A DNA stretch of 64,000 nt from contig NZ_BCTT01000003.1 in assembly GCF_001590905.1 (NCBI RefSeq), forward strand, positions 310,001 through 374,000, in the 5' to 3' direction. Made by a program: the position numbers and the translations under genes. The notes beneath the pieces were generated by a model. The model saw only the letters and a list, made by a program, of their open reading frames with translations. It was not told where the DNA came from and made no database searches. Origin of the DNA: Serratia grimesii NBRC 13537 (GTDB taxonomy: Bacteria > Pseudomonadota > Gammaproteobacteria > Enterobacterales > Enterobacteriaceae). Positions 31,654-41,988 of the stretch are shown here, piece by piece. Positions within the stretch are counted from its first letter, which is position 1; each line of letters opens with the position of its first letter.

Positions 31654-32712
31654 ATGACGGTCTTCCATCGCCTGAACGTCGCTGCCATCGAGCGCGAAAC
31701 GCCGGACGCCGTAGCCATCACACTGCGGGTGCCCGAAGAACTGAAAGGTCACTATCGCTACACGCCAGGTCAACATTTGACGCTGAAGGCGCAGATCGAC
31801 GGTGAAGAGTTGCGCCGCTGCTATTCCATATGCAGTTCGCCACAGGAAGGGCTGCTACAGATTGGCGTAAAAGCCATTCACCAGGGGCGATTCTCCTCAT
31901 TCGTTAACCGCATGCTGAAGGTCGGTGACGCGCTGGAGGTGATGGTGCCACAAGGGCGTTTCGGCTATCAGCCACAGGCAGAAAATAGCGGTAACTATCT
32001 GGCCATTGCCGCTGGATCCGGTATTACGCCGATGCTGTCGATCATCAAAGCTACGCTGCAACTCGAGCCACACAGCAGCTTCACGTTAATTTACGGTAAT
32101 CGCAGCAGCCGTTCGATGATGTTCAAAGAGGCGCTGTCCGATCTGAAAAACCGCTACCCACAGCGCTTTCAGCCGCTCTACATGTTCAGCCAGGAAAACC
32201 TGGACAGCCCATTGCTCAGTGGCCGTATTGACCGCGATCACCTGTTGGCTATCGGCAATACCCTGCTGGATTACCGCGACTATGACCACGCCTTTATCTG
32301 CGGGCCTGAAGCCATGATGGACGATGCTCAAAGCGTGCTGGAACAGGCTGGCGTACCCACTGGGCACATTCATAGCGAACGTTTCAACACCAGCGGCATT
32401 GCCGCTCGCCCGATGAATGATGGCAACCGTAATGCCACCCAAGTGGAAATCTTGCTCGATGGCCGTCGCCTGAATATCGAAGTTGGTGCACAGGATGACA
32501 GCATTCTGGATGCGGCGCTGCGTCAGGGCGCCGATCTGCCCTACGCGTGCAAAGGTGGGGTGTGCGCCACCTGTAAATGCCGATTAAAGGCCGGCCAGGT
32601 GGATATGGCCGTCAATTACAGCCTGGAACCGGATCAGTTAGCCGCAGGTTACGTATTGAGCTGCCAGTCGTGGCCTCGCGGCGACGGTGTGGTCTTGGAC
32701 TTTGACGTATAG
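31654..32712 (+). CDS. paaE: Phenylacetyl-CoA epoxidase reductase subunit PaaE
   Basis: 352-aa electron-transfer subunit: ferredoxin-NADP reductase-type FAD domain (RCYSICSSPQ), NAD(P)-binding domain (AAGSGITPMLSIIKATL) and a C-terminal plant-type [2Fe-2S] domain (YACKGGVCATCKCRL). It passes electrons from NADPH to PaaA. ATG 31654 has AGGAA 5 nt upstream; an earlier in-frame ATG at 31636 lies inside paaD. Confidence 0.96.
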   Translation: MTVFHRLNVAAIERETPDAVAITLRVPEELKGHYRYTPGQHLTLKAQIDGEELRRCYSICSSPQEGLLQIGVKAIHQGRFSSFVNRMLKVGDALEVMVPQGRFGYQPQAENSGNYLAIAAGSGITPMLSIIKATLQLEPHSSFTLIYGNRSSRSMMFKEALSDLKNRYPQRFQPLYMFSQENLDSPLLSGRIDRDHLLAIGNTLLDYRDYDHAFICGPEAMMDDAQSVLEQAGVPTGHIHSERFNTSGIAARPMNDGNRNATQVEILLDGRRLNIEVGAQDDSILDAALRQGADLPYACKGGVCATCKCRLKAGQVDMAVNYSLEPDQLAAGYVLSCQSWPRGDGVVLDFDV

Positions 32713-32721
32713 GAGCCACCA

Positions 32722-33495
32722 ATGGAAACCCCTTTGATCCTGCGGCAGCAACACCAACGCGTAGTGACACTGACACTGCACCGCCCAGAGGCCCGCAATG
32801 CCCTGAATACTCCGTGCCTGGAACAGCTGGTTTACTTGTTGGAACACGCCGACGCCGATGCCAGCGTTGGCGCAGTGGTGATTACCGGTGCCCCTCGTTT
32901 CTTTGCGGCTGGCGCCGATTTGCATGAACTGCAACAGCAAGACCTGCCCGCTGCGCTGACAGATCGCCGTCCACTGTTGTGGCAACGGCTGGCGCAATTT
33001 AGCAAACCCATGCTGGCGGCGGTCAACGGCTATGCACTCGGCGCCGGCTGCGAGTTGGCGCTGGCCTGCGACATCGTTATCTGCGGAGAAAACGCGCGCT
33101 TTGGCCTGCCTGAAATCACGCTCGGTTTGATGCCGGGTGCCGGTGGCACACAGCGATTAATCCGCTGCGTCGGTAAATCGCGTGCCAGCCAGATGGTGCT
33201 AACGGGAGAAGCCATTAACGCAGCAGGCGCGTTACAAGCCGGATTGGTCAGTGAGGTGTGCGTGGATGCGCTAACGCTGGAACGTGCACAACAGATCGCT
33301 GATCGCATCAGCCGGCAAGCACCGCTAGCACTGCGTGCCGCCAAACAGGCATTGAAACAGGCTGAAGAAACCGGCCTTAGCCAGGGGTTAGCCATTGAGC
33401 GCCAGCAATTTGTCACCCTGGCTGCCACCGACGATCGCCGTGAAGGCATCGCCGCCTTCTTCGAAAAACGTACGCCAAACTATCAGGGGCGCTAA
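32722..33495 (+). CDS. paaF: 2,3-dehydroadipyl-CoA hydratase PaaF
   Basis: 257-aa crotonase-fold enzyme. FFAAGADLHEL forms the first half of the oxyanion hole; ALGAGCELALACDIVI and GLPEITLGLMPGAGGTQRL carry the Glu pair expected of true enoyl-CoA hydratases. It hydrates 2,3-dehydroadipyl-CoA in the lower pathway. AGGAG precedes the ATG. Confidence 0.94.
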   Translation: METPLILRQQHQRVVTLTLHRPEARNALNTPCLEQLVYLLEHADADASVGAVVITGAPRFFAAGADLHELQQQDLPAALTDRRPLLWQRLAQFSKPMLAAVNGYALGAGCELALACDIVICGENARFGLPEITLGLMPGAGGTQRLIRCVGKSRASQMVLTGEAINAAGALQAGLVSEVCVDALTLERAQQIADRISRQAPLALRAAKQALKQAEETGLSQGLAIERQQFVTLAATDDRREGIAAFFEKRTPNYQGR

Positions 33496-33498
33496 TTT

Positions 33499-34290
33499 AT
33501 GGATAATGCATTGATTCTCACCCACCTCGAAGCCGGGGTGCTGACCCTGACCCTCAACCGGCCGGATCGGCTCAATAGCTTTAACGATGAGATGCACCGC
33601 CAGTTAAGTGAAGCGCTTACTCTCGCCGAACGGGACGACAAGGTACGCTGCCTGCTGATCACCGGTGCCGGGCGTGGTTTTTGCGCCGGACAAGACCTGA
33701 ATGATCGCAATGTCAGCGTGGAACAGCAGGCGCCAGACCTCGGTCTGTCAGTGGAGCGTTTCTATAATCCGCTGATCCGTCGCTTGACTGCCTTGCCAAA
33801 ACCGGTGGTGTGCGCCGTCAACGGCGTAGCAGCAGGCGCAGGCGCTGCTCTGGCGCTGGCCTGCGATATCGTCATTGCTGCCGATAACGCCAACTTTATT
33901 CAGTCATTCTGTCGTTTGGGCTTGGTGCCGGACTCTGGTGGTAGTTGGTTCCTGCCACGCTTAGCAGGCCACGCCCGCGCCATGGGCATGGCAATGCTGG
34001 GTGACAAAGTCAGCGCACAACAAGCCCTGGCCTGGGGCATGATCTGGCAGGTGGTGGCTGCGGATGAACTGGCTGCCACCAGCCAAACGCTGGCACAACA
34101 TTTGGCTACTCAACCCACCTATGGGCTGGGGCTGATTAAAAAAGCCCTCTACAGTTCGGCGAACAACACTCTCGATCAACAGTTGGATCTGGAGCGCGAT
34201 CTTCAACGCCTCGGTGGCCGCAGCGACGACTACCGTGAAGGGGTCAGCGCCTTCTTCGCCAAACGTCCTCCTTCTTTCAGCGGGAAATGA
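33499..34290 (+). CDS. paaG: Ring-1,2-epoxyphenylacetyl-CoA isomerase (oxepin-forming) PaaG
   Basis: 263-aa crotonase. FCAGQDLNDR and GVAAGAGAALALACDIVIAA are family motifs; FCRLGLVPDSGGSWFLPRL carries the Asp typical of PaaG-type isomerases rather than the second hydratase Glu. It turns the epoxide into the seven-membered oxepin and also isomerises a later double bond. It starts 3 nt after paaF stops and its stop overlaps the paaH start (ATGA). Confidence 0.95.
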   Translation: MDNALILTHLEAGVLTLTLNRPDRLNSFNDEMHRQLSEALTLAERDDKVRCLLITGAGRGFCAGQDLNDRNVSVEQQAPDLGLSVERFYNPLIRRLTALPKPVVCAVNGVAAGAGAALALACDIVIAADNANFIQSFCRLGLVPDSGGSWFLPRLAGHARAMGMAMLGDKVSAQQALAWGMIWQVVAADELAATSQTLAQHLATQPTYGLGLIKKALYSSANNTLDQQLDLERDLQRLGGRSDDYREGVSAFFAKRPPSFSGK

Positions 34291-35810
34291 ACATGAACCT
34301 GCCGAACGTCAACGCAAGGGTCGCGGTGATTGGTGCCGGAACTATGGGTATAGGTATCGCCCAAGTGGCGGCAAGTGCCGGGCATCAGGTGCAGCTGTTT
34401 GATATCGCCGCCTCCGCAGCCCAACAGGCGCTCAACGCGCTCGGGCAACGATTGCGCCAACGGGTTACCGCAGGTAAGGCCGATGCAGCCAATACCGAAG
34501 CGTTGCTGGCACGCATTCAACCGGTGGATGCATTGAGTCAACTGGCCGACAGTGAATTGGTGATAGAAGCGGTAGCGGAAAAACTGCCGATCAAGCAGAG
34601 CCTGTTCCGCGATCTGGAAGCCCTGTGCTCCCCTGCCACACTGTTTGCCAGCAACACGTCATCACTGTCGATCACCGCCATCGCGGGCGCCTTGCAGCAC
34701 CCACAACGCTTAGCGGGTCTGCACTTCTTTAACCCGGCACCCTTGATGAAGTTGGTCGAGATCGTCAGCGGTCTGGACACCAGCGCCGAAACCGTGGCCA
34801 CACTGCAAACACTGACTCAACAATGGGGTAAACAAAGCGTCCTGTGTCGCTCTACGCCAGGGTTTATCGTGAACCGTGTAGCACGGCCTTTTTATGCAGA
34901 AACCCTCCGCGCTTTGGAAGAGCACGTCGCCGATGCCGCCACGCTGGATAGCGTCATGCGAGACGCGGGTGGCTTCGCCATGGGGCCACTGCAATTGACC
35001 GATATGATTGGTCAGGACATCAACTACGCCGTGACCGAATCCGTATTTCAAGCCTTCTTCCAGGATCCCCGTTTTACACCGTCGCTGGTTCAACAAGAAC
35101 TGGTCGCCGCCGGGCGTCTGGGGCGGAAAAGCGGTCACGGTTTTTACCGTTATGGCGATCATCCCCAACCGACCGCCAACTACTTACCTGCCTCGACGGC
35201 AGCGTTACCGCGCAGTATTACGCTGCACGGCGATCCTACCGGCATGACTCTGCTGGACGATTTACTGACGGGAAATGCGGTCACGATCAAACAACCTGGC
35301 CAGACCAGCGTATTTGCCCGGCTCGACGAAGTTACATTCATGTTAACAAATGGTAAAACAGCTAGCCAAGTCGCCGATGAAACCGGAACCCCCGTGGTGC
35401 TGTTTGATCTGTCCGCCAATTATTCGCAGGCTTCTACCGTCGCAATAAGCTGCGCGGCGCAAAACGATGCCCGGCATAACGCCACGGTAGTGCGCTTACT
35501 GCAATCTCTTGGCAAAAAAGTGATTCAGTTACCGGACTATCCCGGCCTATTGGTCATGCGCACCCTTGCCATGCTGGCTAATGAAGCACTCGATGTCGTA
35601 AACAAGGGCGTCGCCAGTGCCGCCGATACCGATCACGCTATGTGTTGCGGCGTTAACTACCCTCGCGGCCCGCTGGAATGGGGGACCGCCTTAGGCTGGC
35701 AACAGATCCTGACCACGCTGGAAAACCTGCAACACTATTACGGTGAGCCTCGCTACCGTCCGATGCCGCTGCTGCGCCACTACGCGTCCCTCTCTTCAGG
35801 AGCCCAATGA
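34287..35810 (+). CDS. paaH: 3-hydroxyadipyl-CoA dehydrogenase PaaH
   Basis: 507 aa. NAD-binding AVIGAGTMGIGIAQVAASAG near residue 12-31, IEAVAEKLPIKQ and HFFNPAPLMKLVEIV (catalytic His-Glu region), then GFIVNRVARPFYAE; two tandem C-terminal 3HCDH domains. It oxidises 3-hydroxyadipyl-CoA to 3-oxoadipyl-CoA. The ATG overlaps the paaG stop; MNM allows initiation two codons later. Confidence 0.95.
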   Translation: MNMNLPNVNARVAVIGAGTMGIGIAQVAASAGHQVQLFDIAASAAQQALNALGQRLRQRVTAGKADAANTEALLARIQPVDALSQLADSELVIEAVAEKLPIKQSLFRDLEALCSPATLFASNTSSLSITAIAGALQHPQRLAGLHFFNPAPLMKLVEIVSGLDTSAETVATLQTLTQQWGKQSVLCRSTPGFIVNRVARPFYAETLRALEEHVADAATLDSVMRDAGGFAMGPLQLTDMIGQDINYAVTESVFQAFFQDPRFTPSLVQQELVAAGRLGRKSGHGFYRYGDHPQPTANYLPASTAALPRSITLHGDPTGMTLLDDLLTGNAVTIKQPGQTSVFARLDEVTFMLTNGKTASQVADETGTPVVLFDLSANYSQASTVAISCAAQNDARHNATVVRLLQSLGKKVIQLPDYPGLLVMRTLAMLANEALDVVNKGVASAADTDHAMCCGVNYPRGPLEWGTALGWQQILTTLENLQHYYGEPRYRPMPLLRHYASLSSGAQ

Positions 35811-36250
35811 TGAACGCCAATACGCCCCATGCGCTGGCGCAACGCTGCGCCGAACAGATGTTTCAACAAGATACCTGCGCGCAGGCAATGGGCATGCGTG
35901 TGGATGCCGTGGACGCAGGTTTCGCCCGCGTCAGCATGATCGTCGGTCCGCAGATGCTCAATGGTCACCAGACGTGCCATGGCGGTCAACTGTTTAGTCT
36001 GGCAGACACCGCCTTCGCTTACGCCTGCAACAGCCAAGGGCTGGCCGCTGTGGCATCCGGTTGCAGCATAGATTTTATCCGCCCCGCACTGGCAGGCGAT
36101 CGCCTGACTGCCAGCGCAGAAGTGCGCCATCAGGGTAAAACAACGGGGTTGTATGACGTGGAAATCGTCAATCAACTGGGCAAAACCGTCGCCTGGTTCC
36201 GCGGCCGCGCACATCGTCTGGGCCACCACATTCTAGGGGAGCAACCATGA
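35807..36250 (+). CDS. paaI: Hydroxyphenylacetyl-CoA thioesterase PaaI
   Basis: 147-aa hotdog-fold thioesterase: [21 protein letters not shown] contains the catalytic Asp and active-site Gly of PaaI, and [19 protein letters not shown] the second strand. It releases CoA from dead-end ring-hydroxylated esters. Coupled by ATGA overlap to both paaH and paaJ. Confidence 0.94.
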   Translation: MMNANTPHALAQRCAEQMFQQDTCAQAMGMRVDAVDAGFARVSMIVGPQMLNGHQTCHGGQLFSLADTAFAYACNSQGLAAVASGCSIDFIRPALAGDRLTASAEVRHQGKTTGLYDVEIVNQLGKTVAWFRGRAHRLGHHILGEQP

Positions 36251-37452
36251 AACAGGCGTTTATCTGCGACGGCGTCCGCACGCCAATCGGCCGTTACGGC
36301 GGCGCACTCGCCAACGTGCGTGCTGATGATTTAGCCGCGCTACCGTTGCGTACCCTGCTGGCCCGCCATCCTCAGGTGGACTGGTCGTTGGTCGATGACG
36401 TTATTCTGGGTTGTGCCAATCAGGCCGGGGAAGATAACCGCAATCTGGCGCGCATGGCGGCGCTACTGGCTGGTCTGCCGGTCAATGTGTCCGGCACCAC
36501 AATCAACCGCCTGTGTGGCTCTGGATTGGACGCACTCGCCATGGCGGCACGCAGCATCAAAGCCGGTGAAGCCGAGCTGGTGTTGGCGGGCGGTGCAGAA
36601 TCGATGACGCGAGCTCCACTGGTGATGGGTAAGGCTGACAGTGCCTTCAGCCGCCAGGCACAACTGTATGACACGACTCTGGGCTGGCGTTTTATCAATC
36701 CGCTGATGCAAGCACAATTCGGTACCGACTCGATGCCAGAAACGGCCGAAAACGTGGCGGCACAGTTCAACATCAGCCGTGCCGATCAAGACGCTTTCGC
36801 ATTGCGTAGCCAGCAACGCACTGCCCAGGCACAAGAACGAGGATTGCTGGCACAGGAAATTGAACCGGTTAGCCTCAGGGGCAAAAAAGGCGTGAGCACG
36901 CTATTCAGCCAGGACGAACATCCACGCGCAGACACTCAGTTGGCGCAATTGCAGGCGCTAAAAACCCCTTTCCGCCAACCCGGTACGGTGACCGCCGGTA
37001 ACGCATCCGGCTTGAATGACGGGGCGGCAGCGCTGATCGTCGCCTCGGAAACAATGGCTCTAAGCCAGGGATTAACGCCGCGAGCACGTATCGTTGCCAC
37101 CGCCACCTGCGGTGTCGAACCTAGCCTGATGGGCATGGGGCCGCTGCCTGCGACCCGTAAAGTGCTGGAAATTGCCGGTCTTAGCCTGGCGCAAATGGAC
37201 GTGATTGAACTGAATGAGGCGTTTGCCGCCCAGGCGCTGGCAGTATTGCGCCAGCTTGGCCTGCCGGACGATGCACCACAGGTAAACCCTAACGGTGGTG
37301 CGATCGCCCTGGGCCACCCGCTGGGTATGAGCGGTGCGCGTTTGGCGCTTGCCGCCCTGTTTGAACTGGAACGGCGTTCCGGTCGCTACGCACTGTGCAC
37401 CATGTGCATCGGCGTCGGCCAAGGCATCGCCATGATTATTGAGCGAGTTTGA
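36247..37452 (+). CDS. paaJ: 3-oxoadipyl-CoA / 3-oxo-5,6-dehydrosuberyl-CoA thiolase PaaJ
   Basis: 401-aa thiolase with all three catalytic motifs: [18 protein letters not shown] (acylated Cys ~90), [19 protein letters not shown] (His) and [13 protein letters not shown] (general-base Cys). It cleaves two pathway intermediates, giving acetyl-CoA and succinyl-CoA. Fits the usual ~401 residues. Confidence 0.96.
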   Translation: MKQAFICDGVRTPIGRYGGALANVRADDLAALPLRTLLARHPQVDWSLVDDVILGCANQAGEDNRNLARMAALLAGLPVNVSGTTINRLCGSGLDALAMAARSIKAGEAELVLAGGAESMTRAPLVMGKADSAFSRQAQLYDTTLGWRFINPLMQAQFGTDSMPETAENVAAQFNISRADQDAFALRSQQRTAQAQERGLLAQEIEPVSLRGKKGVSTLFSQDEHPRADTQLAQLQALKTPFRQPGTVTAGNASGLNDGAAALIVASETMALSQGLTPRARIVATATCGVEPSLMGMGPLPATRKVLEIAGLSLAQMDVIELNEAFAAQALAVLRQLGLPDDAPQVNPNGGAIALGHPLGMSGARLALAALFELERRSGRYALCTMCIGVGQGIAMIIERV

Positions 37453-37467
37453 TCCCCGAGGCTAACT

Positions 37468-38775
37468 ATGACAACTAATCCACAGCCACTCGATGCCATT
37501 GAGTTCGCCTCGCGCGATGAAATTGAAGCGTTGCAATTGGAACGTCTGAAATGGACGCTTCACCACGCCTACAACAATGTGCCTATGTATAAACGCAAGT
37601 TTGATCAGGCGGGCGTCCACCCTGACGATCTCAAACAGCTGAGCGACCTGACCCGCTTCCCCTATACCACCAAACAAGATCTGCGTGACAACTACCCCTT
37701 CGACACCTTCGCCGTGCCGATGGAACAAGTGGTCCGTATTCACGCCTCGTCGGGTACTACGGGGCGGCCAACCGTCGTTGGCTATACCCAACGTGACATC
37801 GACAACTGGGCGGATATTGTTGCCCGCAGCCTGCGAGCAGCCGGTGCCACCGCCAAAGACAAGGTGCATGTGGCCTACGGCTATGGATTGTTCACCGGCG
37901 GGCTGGGGGCACATTACGGCGCGGAGCGGCTTGGGGCAACCGTGATCCCCATGTCCGGCGGCCAAACAGAACGGCAGGCGCAGTTGATCCTGGATTTCAA
38001 ACCTGACGTGATCATGGTGACCCCTTCTTACTGTTTAACGTTGATCGACGAACTGGAACGCAAAATGGGCGGCGACGCTCGTGGCTGTTCGCTGCGTCTT
38101 GGGGTATTCGGTGCCGAACCCTGGACCGAAGCATTGCGGCACGAAATCGAAAGCCGCATGGGTATCAAGGCACTGGATATTTATGGTTTGTCTGAAGTGA
38201 TGGGGCCTGGGGTCGCCATGGAATGTGCAGAGAGTGGCGGCGGCCCAACGATTTGGGAAGACCACTTCCTGCCGGAGATCATTTGTCCGGAAACCGGCAT
38301 CGCGCTGCCAGACGGACAGCACGGCGAACTGGTGTTCACCACCCTGACCAAAGAGGCGCTACCGGTGATTCGCTATCGCACCCGTGATCTCACCCGCTTG
38401 CTGCCAGGTGACGCGCGTCAAATGCGTCGAATGGGCAAAATTACCGGCCGCTCCGACGACATGCTTATCATCCGCGGCGTCAATGTCTTCCCGTCACAGG
38501 TGGAAGAACAAATCATGCAGTTCGAACAACTGTCGCCACACTATCAACTGCAAGTCAGCCGCAGCGGACACCTGGATACGCTGGCGGTGCGTGTTGAATT
38601 GAAGGAAGCGGCGCTCAGCCTCAGCCATCAACAACGCTGTGAGATCTGCCACCAGCTTCGCCACCATATCAAGTCGATTATCGGCGTCAGCACCGACGTC
38701 AGCATCGCCAACTGTGGCGACATCCCGCGCTCGGAAGGCAAAGCACAACGCGTGGTTGACTTAAGACCGCGTTGA
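37468..38775 (+). CDS. paaK: Phenylacetate-CoA ligase PaaK
   Basis: 435-aa adenylate-forming enzyme that activates phenylacetate with ATP and CoA. The P-loop is HASSGTTGRPTVVGY, followed by YGLSEVMGPGVAMEC and the hinge region RSDDMLIIRGVNVFPSQVEE. Last gene of the catabolic operon. A GGCGTCA-CGGA-TGACGCC hairpin follows at 38783-38800. Confidence 0.97.
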   Translation: MTTNPQPLDAIEFASRDEIEALQLERLKWTLHHAYNNVPMYKRKFDQAGVHPDDLKQLSDLTRFPYTTKQDLRDNYPFDTFAVPMEQVVRIHASSGTTGRPTVVGYTQRDIDNWADIVARSLRAAGATAKDKVHVAYGYGLFTGGLGAHYGAERLGATVIPMSGGQTERQAQLILDFKPDVIMVTPSYCLTLIDELERKMGGDARGCSLRLGVFGAEPWTEALRHEIESRMGIKALDIYGLSEVMGPGVAMECAESGGGPTIWEDHFLPEIICPETGIALPDGQHGELVFTTLTKEALPVIRYRTRDLTRLLPGDARQMRRMGKITGRSDDMLIIRGVNVFPSQVEEQIMQFEQLSPHYQLQVSRSGHLDTLAVRVELKEAALSLSHQQRCEICHQLRHHIKSIIGVSTDVSIANCGDIPRSEGKAQRVVDLRPR

Positions 38776-38782
38776 TTGTGCG

Positions 38783-38800
38783 GGCGTCACGGATGACGCC
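38783..38800 (+). other. Hairpin between paaK and paaX
   Basis: GGCGTCA-CGGA-TGACGCC, a perfect 7-bp stem followed by TTAATG only. It may partly separate the catabolic operon from paaXY. Confidence 0.45.
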
Positions 38801-38853
38801 TTAATGAATTGTGGTAATGTTACGCTTCATCGACGGCTAACCCATGGAAAAAT

Positions 38854-39792
38854 ATGGAACATAAACTGGATGAGTTTATCCACCATGCAATAGACGCTCA
38901 GCCGATCAGCGGCACCTCACTGATTATCTCCCTATACGGCGATGCACTCAGCCATCGCGGCGGAGAGGTGTGGCTCGGCAGCCTAAGTGCGCTGCTGAAA
39001 GCGTTGGGTTTCGGTGACCGCTTTGTACGCACCTCGGTATTCCGCCTGCAAAAAGAGGGTTGGCTGGACGTCGAAAAAATCGGCCGCCGCAGCTTTTATC
39101 GAGTGACCGAACAGGGCATGCGTCAATTCCGCCACGCAGAGTCGAAAATCTACCTCAGCGAACCGCCCGCCTGGGATGGCAAGTGGGATTTGCTGTTGCT
39201 GGAAGGGGCTGAAAAGAACGACCGCGCGCGGCTAAAAAAAGAGCTTGGCTGGTTGGGCTTCGGCCAAATAGCCAATAACCTGATGGCAGCCCCGACGCAC
39301 GTGCAAACCGACGTGACGGCGCTGCTTGGCGAACTTAACGCCAGCGAACAGGTGATCTATTTCCGTGCAGACTATCCCTATAATCGCTCAGAGCATACCC
39401 TGCAACAGCTAGTGGCGAGCTGCTGGGCGCTGGCTGACGTTGCCGCCGATTACCATGAGTTTATCGTTTCTTTCCGCCCGCTGATGGCGCTACTGCGCGA
39501 AACCGATGACGCGCTGCTGACACCCCAGCGCTGTTTCCAGATTAAGCTATTATTGATCCACTTCTTCCGGCGCGTGGTGCTAAAAGATCCTTTACTGCCG
39601 GATGCCTTGCTGCCTACCCAATGGGAGGGGCAAATCGCCCGTAATCTGTGTATCAATATTTATCAACGAGTGGATCGTGCCGCCACCGAGTATGTCAGCG
39701 CATTGGCGGAAACCACTATCGGCACCCTGCCCGCCCCAGCAGCAGGTTATTACCGACGCTTTGGCGGCCTGCCGCGCGATCCTTCACTTTAA
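38854..39792 (+). CDS. paaX: Phenylacetate pathway repressor PaaX
   Basis: 312-aa GntR-like winged-helix repressor whose inducer is phenylacetyl-CoA. SGTSLIISLYGDALSHRGG and FVRTSVFRLQKEGWLDVEKIGRRSFYRVTEQG (in part) define the N-terminal DNA-binding domain, and the C-terminal PaaX domain is complete. It should act on the inverted repeat at 29079-29120. The SD is weak (GGA 6 nt upstream), and a 6-codon out-of-frame ORF overlaps its start. Confidence 0.95.
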   Translation: MEHKLDEFIHHAIDAQPISGTSLIISLYGDALSHRGGEVWLGSLSALLKALGFGDRFVRTSVFRLQKEGWLDVEKIGRRSFYRVTEQGMRQFRHAESKIYLSEPPAWDGKWDLLLLEGAEKNDRARLKKELGWLGFGQIANNLMAAPTHVQTDVTALLGELNASEQVIYFRADYPYNRSEHTLQQLVASCWALADVAADYHEFIVSFRPLMALLRETDDALLTPQRCFQIKLLLIHFFRRVVLKDPLLPDALLPTQWEGQIARNLCINIYQRVDRAATEYVSALAETTIGTLPAPAAGYYRRFGGLPRDPSL

Positions 39793-39804
39793 GGAAATTT
39801 TACG

Positions 39805-40401
39805 ATGCCCGTGTATCAGATTGACGGCCTAACGCCAGTCATAGACCCCAGCAGCTATGTCCACCCAACCGCGGTGTTGATTGGCGATGTGATCGTCGGT
39901 AAACACGTGTATATCGGCCCAAACGCCAGCCTTCGTGGTGACTTTGGCCGGCTGGTTATCTGCGACGGTGCCAATATTCAGGACAACTGCGTCATGCACG
40001 GTTTTCCGCAACAAGACACCGTCGTGGAACAGGATGGTCATATCGGTCACGGCGCGATCCTGCATGGCTGTCGCATCCGCCGTAACGCCATGGTTGGCAT
40101 GAACGCAGTGATCATGGATGGTGCGGAGATCGGTGAAAACACCATCGTGGGCGCGATGGCATTTGTCAAAGCCGCCGCAGTGATCGACGCCAATAAGCTG
40201 GTGGTCGGCAGTCCGGCGCGCGTATTGCGTGACTTGACCGAACAGGAGTTGGCCTGGAAAGTGGCTGGCACGCACGAATACCATGATCTGGTGCTGCGCT
40301 GTAAATCTTCACTGCAAGAAGTCGCGCCACTGAGTGAAATCGAGCCGGGTCGTCAGCGCTTAAGTTTTGGCGACCACCTGATCCCAAAAAGTCAGCTTTA
40401 A
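39805..40401 (+). CDS. paaY: PaaY, hexapeptide-repeat thioesterase/carbonic anhydrase-like protein
   Basis: 198-aa left-handed beta-helix protein with repeated hexapeptides ([33 protein letters not shown]) and metal-ligand His residues of the gamma-carbonic anhydrase type. PaaY hydrolyses CoA esters that would otherwise trap CoA. AAGGAAA lies before the ATG, 12 nt after paaX. Confidence 0.94.
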   Translation: MPVYQIDGLTPVIDPSSYVHPTAVLIGDVIVGKHVYIGPNASLRGDFGRLVICDGANIQDNCVMHGFPQQDTVVEQDGHIGHGAILHGCRIRRNAMVGMNAVIMDGAEIGENTIVGAMAFVKAAAVIDANKLVVGSPARVLRDLTEQELAWKVAGTHEYHDLVLRCKSSLQEVAPLSEIEPGRQRLSFGDHLIPKSQL

Positions 40402-40428
40402 GTTTCGCGAAATACGCTATTCCGTCAA

Positions 40429-40439
40429 AAAGTGGTTTA
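40429..40439 (+). promoter_or_regulatory. Motif shared with the EamA gene promoter (possible MocR site)
   Basis: AAAGTGGTTTA, then CAG, 44 bp before the mocR-type start codon. The same 11-mer occurs at 42952-42962 in the promoter of the EamA transporter gene. A TTTAC-A-GTAAA palindrome overlaps this copy. Confidence 0.35.
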
Positions 40440-40482
40440 CAGTAAATACCCTGCTTAACTTCTTTTATCTGGACCGGAATAG

Positions 40483-41967
40483 ATGCCAAGAACGGCCAAA
40501 ACGGTTGAAGTCCCCGCCATCGGCGAGCTTGATCGCCAAGCGGGGCAACTTAGCTTACAGCTTGCTCAGGCGTTACGGGCAGCCATCAATAAAGGCGAAT
40601 TGAAAGCGGGCGATCTGTTGCCCTCCACCCGCGTGCTGGCAAGTGCATTGCAGCTTGCCAGGGGAACCGTGCTGGCTGCCTTCGAGCAACTGACGGCAGA
40701 GGGATTTCTAGAGGCGCAGCCCGGCTCGGGTACCCGCGTCGCCCTGTCACTTCACCGCCAGCCCCCGGCACCGCTAACTCCGGCGAATATGTGTGACATC
40801 CCCCTTTCCAACCAGGCGCAGGCATTGGCGCAATTCGCCAGTCAGTTACGGCCACTGCCACCGGTGCCATTCACCGTTTCAGTACCGATCAATGATACCG
40901 CGCCCGACGATGTCTGGCGCCGACTCGGTAACCGTATTCGTGCACGGGGCCCCGGTGCCCCCGCCGGTTATGGCGAACCGCTCGGTGCATTGGCGTTACG
41001 CAAGGCCGTCTGTGAATACGTCCGTAAATCCCGCTCGGTCCTTTGTACACCGGAACAGGTCATCATCACCTCCGGCACTCAACAAGGGCTGTATCTCGCC
41101 ACGCAAATTTTGCTGGACGCCGGTGACACCGCCTGGGTGGAGGATCCGGCCTATCACGGTATTACCGCCATCTTTAACAGCGTATTCAGGGATCGAATCA
41201 TGGCCAGAGTCCCGGTAGATGCGGAAGGCATAGACGTCACGGCGGCCAAAAAGATCGCGCCACAGGCCAGAGCCGCCTTTGTCACCCCTTCTCACCAGTA
41301 CCCGCTGTGTATGCCGATGAGCATGACGCGTCGGCTCGAACTGCTGGCGTGGGCCAAGGAGAATCGCGCCTGGATTGTTGAAGATGATTACGACAGTGAA
41401 ATGCGCTATTCCGGTCATCCGTTCCCTTCATTGCAGGGGCTGGATCCGGCCAGAGTTGTCTACCTGGGTACCTTCAGCAAGATCTTGTTCCCTTCGTTGC
41501 GACTGGGTTATGCCATCGTACCAAAACCGTTAGTGGACGCCTTCTGCGGTGCGCGCGTGCTGATGGATCGCCACCCACCCAGTGCCGATCAGCACGTGCT
41601 GGCCAGCTTTATGGCGCAGGGGCATCTGGATCGCCATATACGCAGGATGCGTGGCGTCTATGCGGAAAAACGACGTGTGCTTACCGACGCCATCAACGCA
41701 CATATCTCTCCCGATCTGGCGACCTTGCACCCCAGCGATCAAGGCATGCATATGTTGTTATGGTTAAAGGCCGGGCTGGACGACAGGCAGGTTGTGCGCC
41801 GCGCTGCCGAGGCAGGTGTGGCAGTGAGTGCACTCTCGCCGATGTATGCCAGCGACAGCGGGAAAAACGGGTTAATACTCGGATTGGGCGGCTACGATGA
41901 GGCACAAATCCACCGTGCCGCCCAAACGCTGAATCAGGTACTGGTGTCGCTAGCCAACCCAGGGTAA
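40483..41967 (+). CDS. MocR-family (GntR/aminotransferase) transcriptional regulator
   Basis: 494 aa. N-terminal GntR HTH (~15-85: LPSTRVLASALQLARGTVLAAF) fused to a fold-type I aminotransferase domain: YGEPLGALALRKAV, ITSGTQQGLYL, EDDYDSEMRY and the PLP Lys in YLGTFSKILFPSLRLGY (~330). Such proteins sense PLP or amino acids and often control transport genes. The neighbouring EamA gene is convergent, and their promoters share an 11-bp motif. The PdxR-like form is possible but no pdx genes are near. Confidence 0.9.
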   Translation: MPRTAKTVEVPAIGELDRQAGQLSLQLAQALRAAINKGELKAGDLLPSTRVLASALQLARGTVLAAFEQLTAEGFLEAQPGSGTRVALSLHRQPPAPLTPANMCDIPLSNQAQALAQFASQLRPLPPVPFTVSVPINDTAPDDVWRRLGNRIRARGPGAPAGYGEPLGALALRKAVCEYVRKSRSVLCTPEQVIITSGTQQGLYLATQILLDAGDTAWVEDPAYHGITAIFNSVFRDRIMARVPVDAEGIDVTAAKKIAPQARAAFVTPSHQYPLCMPMSMTRRLELLAWAKENRAWIVEDDYDSEMRYSGHPFPSLQGLDPARVVYLGTFSKILFPSLRLGYAIVPKPLVDAFCGARVLMDRHPPSADQHVLASFMAQGHLDRHIRRMRGVYAEKRRVLTDAINAHISPDLATLHPSDQGMHMLLWLKAGLDDRQVVRRAAEAGVAVSALSPMYASDSGKNGLILGLGGYDEAQIHRAAQTLNQVLVSLANPG

Positions 41968-41988
41968 GCCGCAACTTACCCTCGCAGA

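Noticed and set aside
38844-38864. Six-codon ORF overlapping the paaX start as a regulatory uORF
   Set aside because: No SD, and such short overlaps arise easily by chance.
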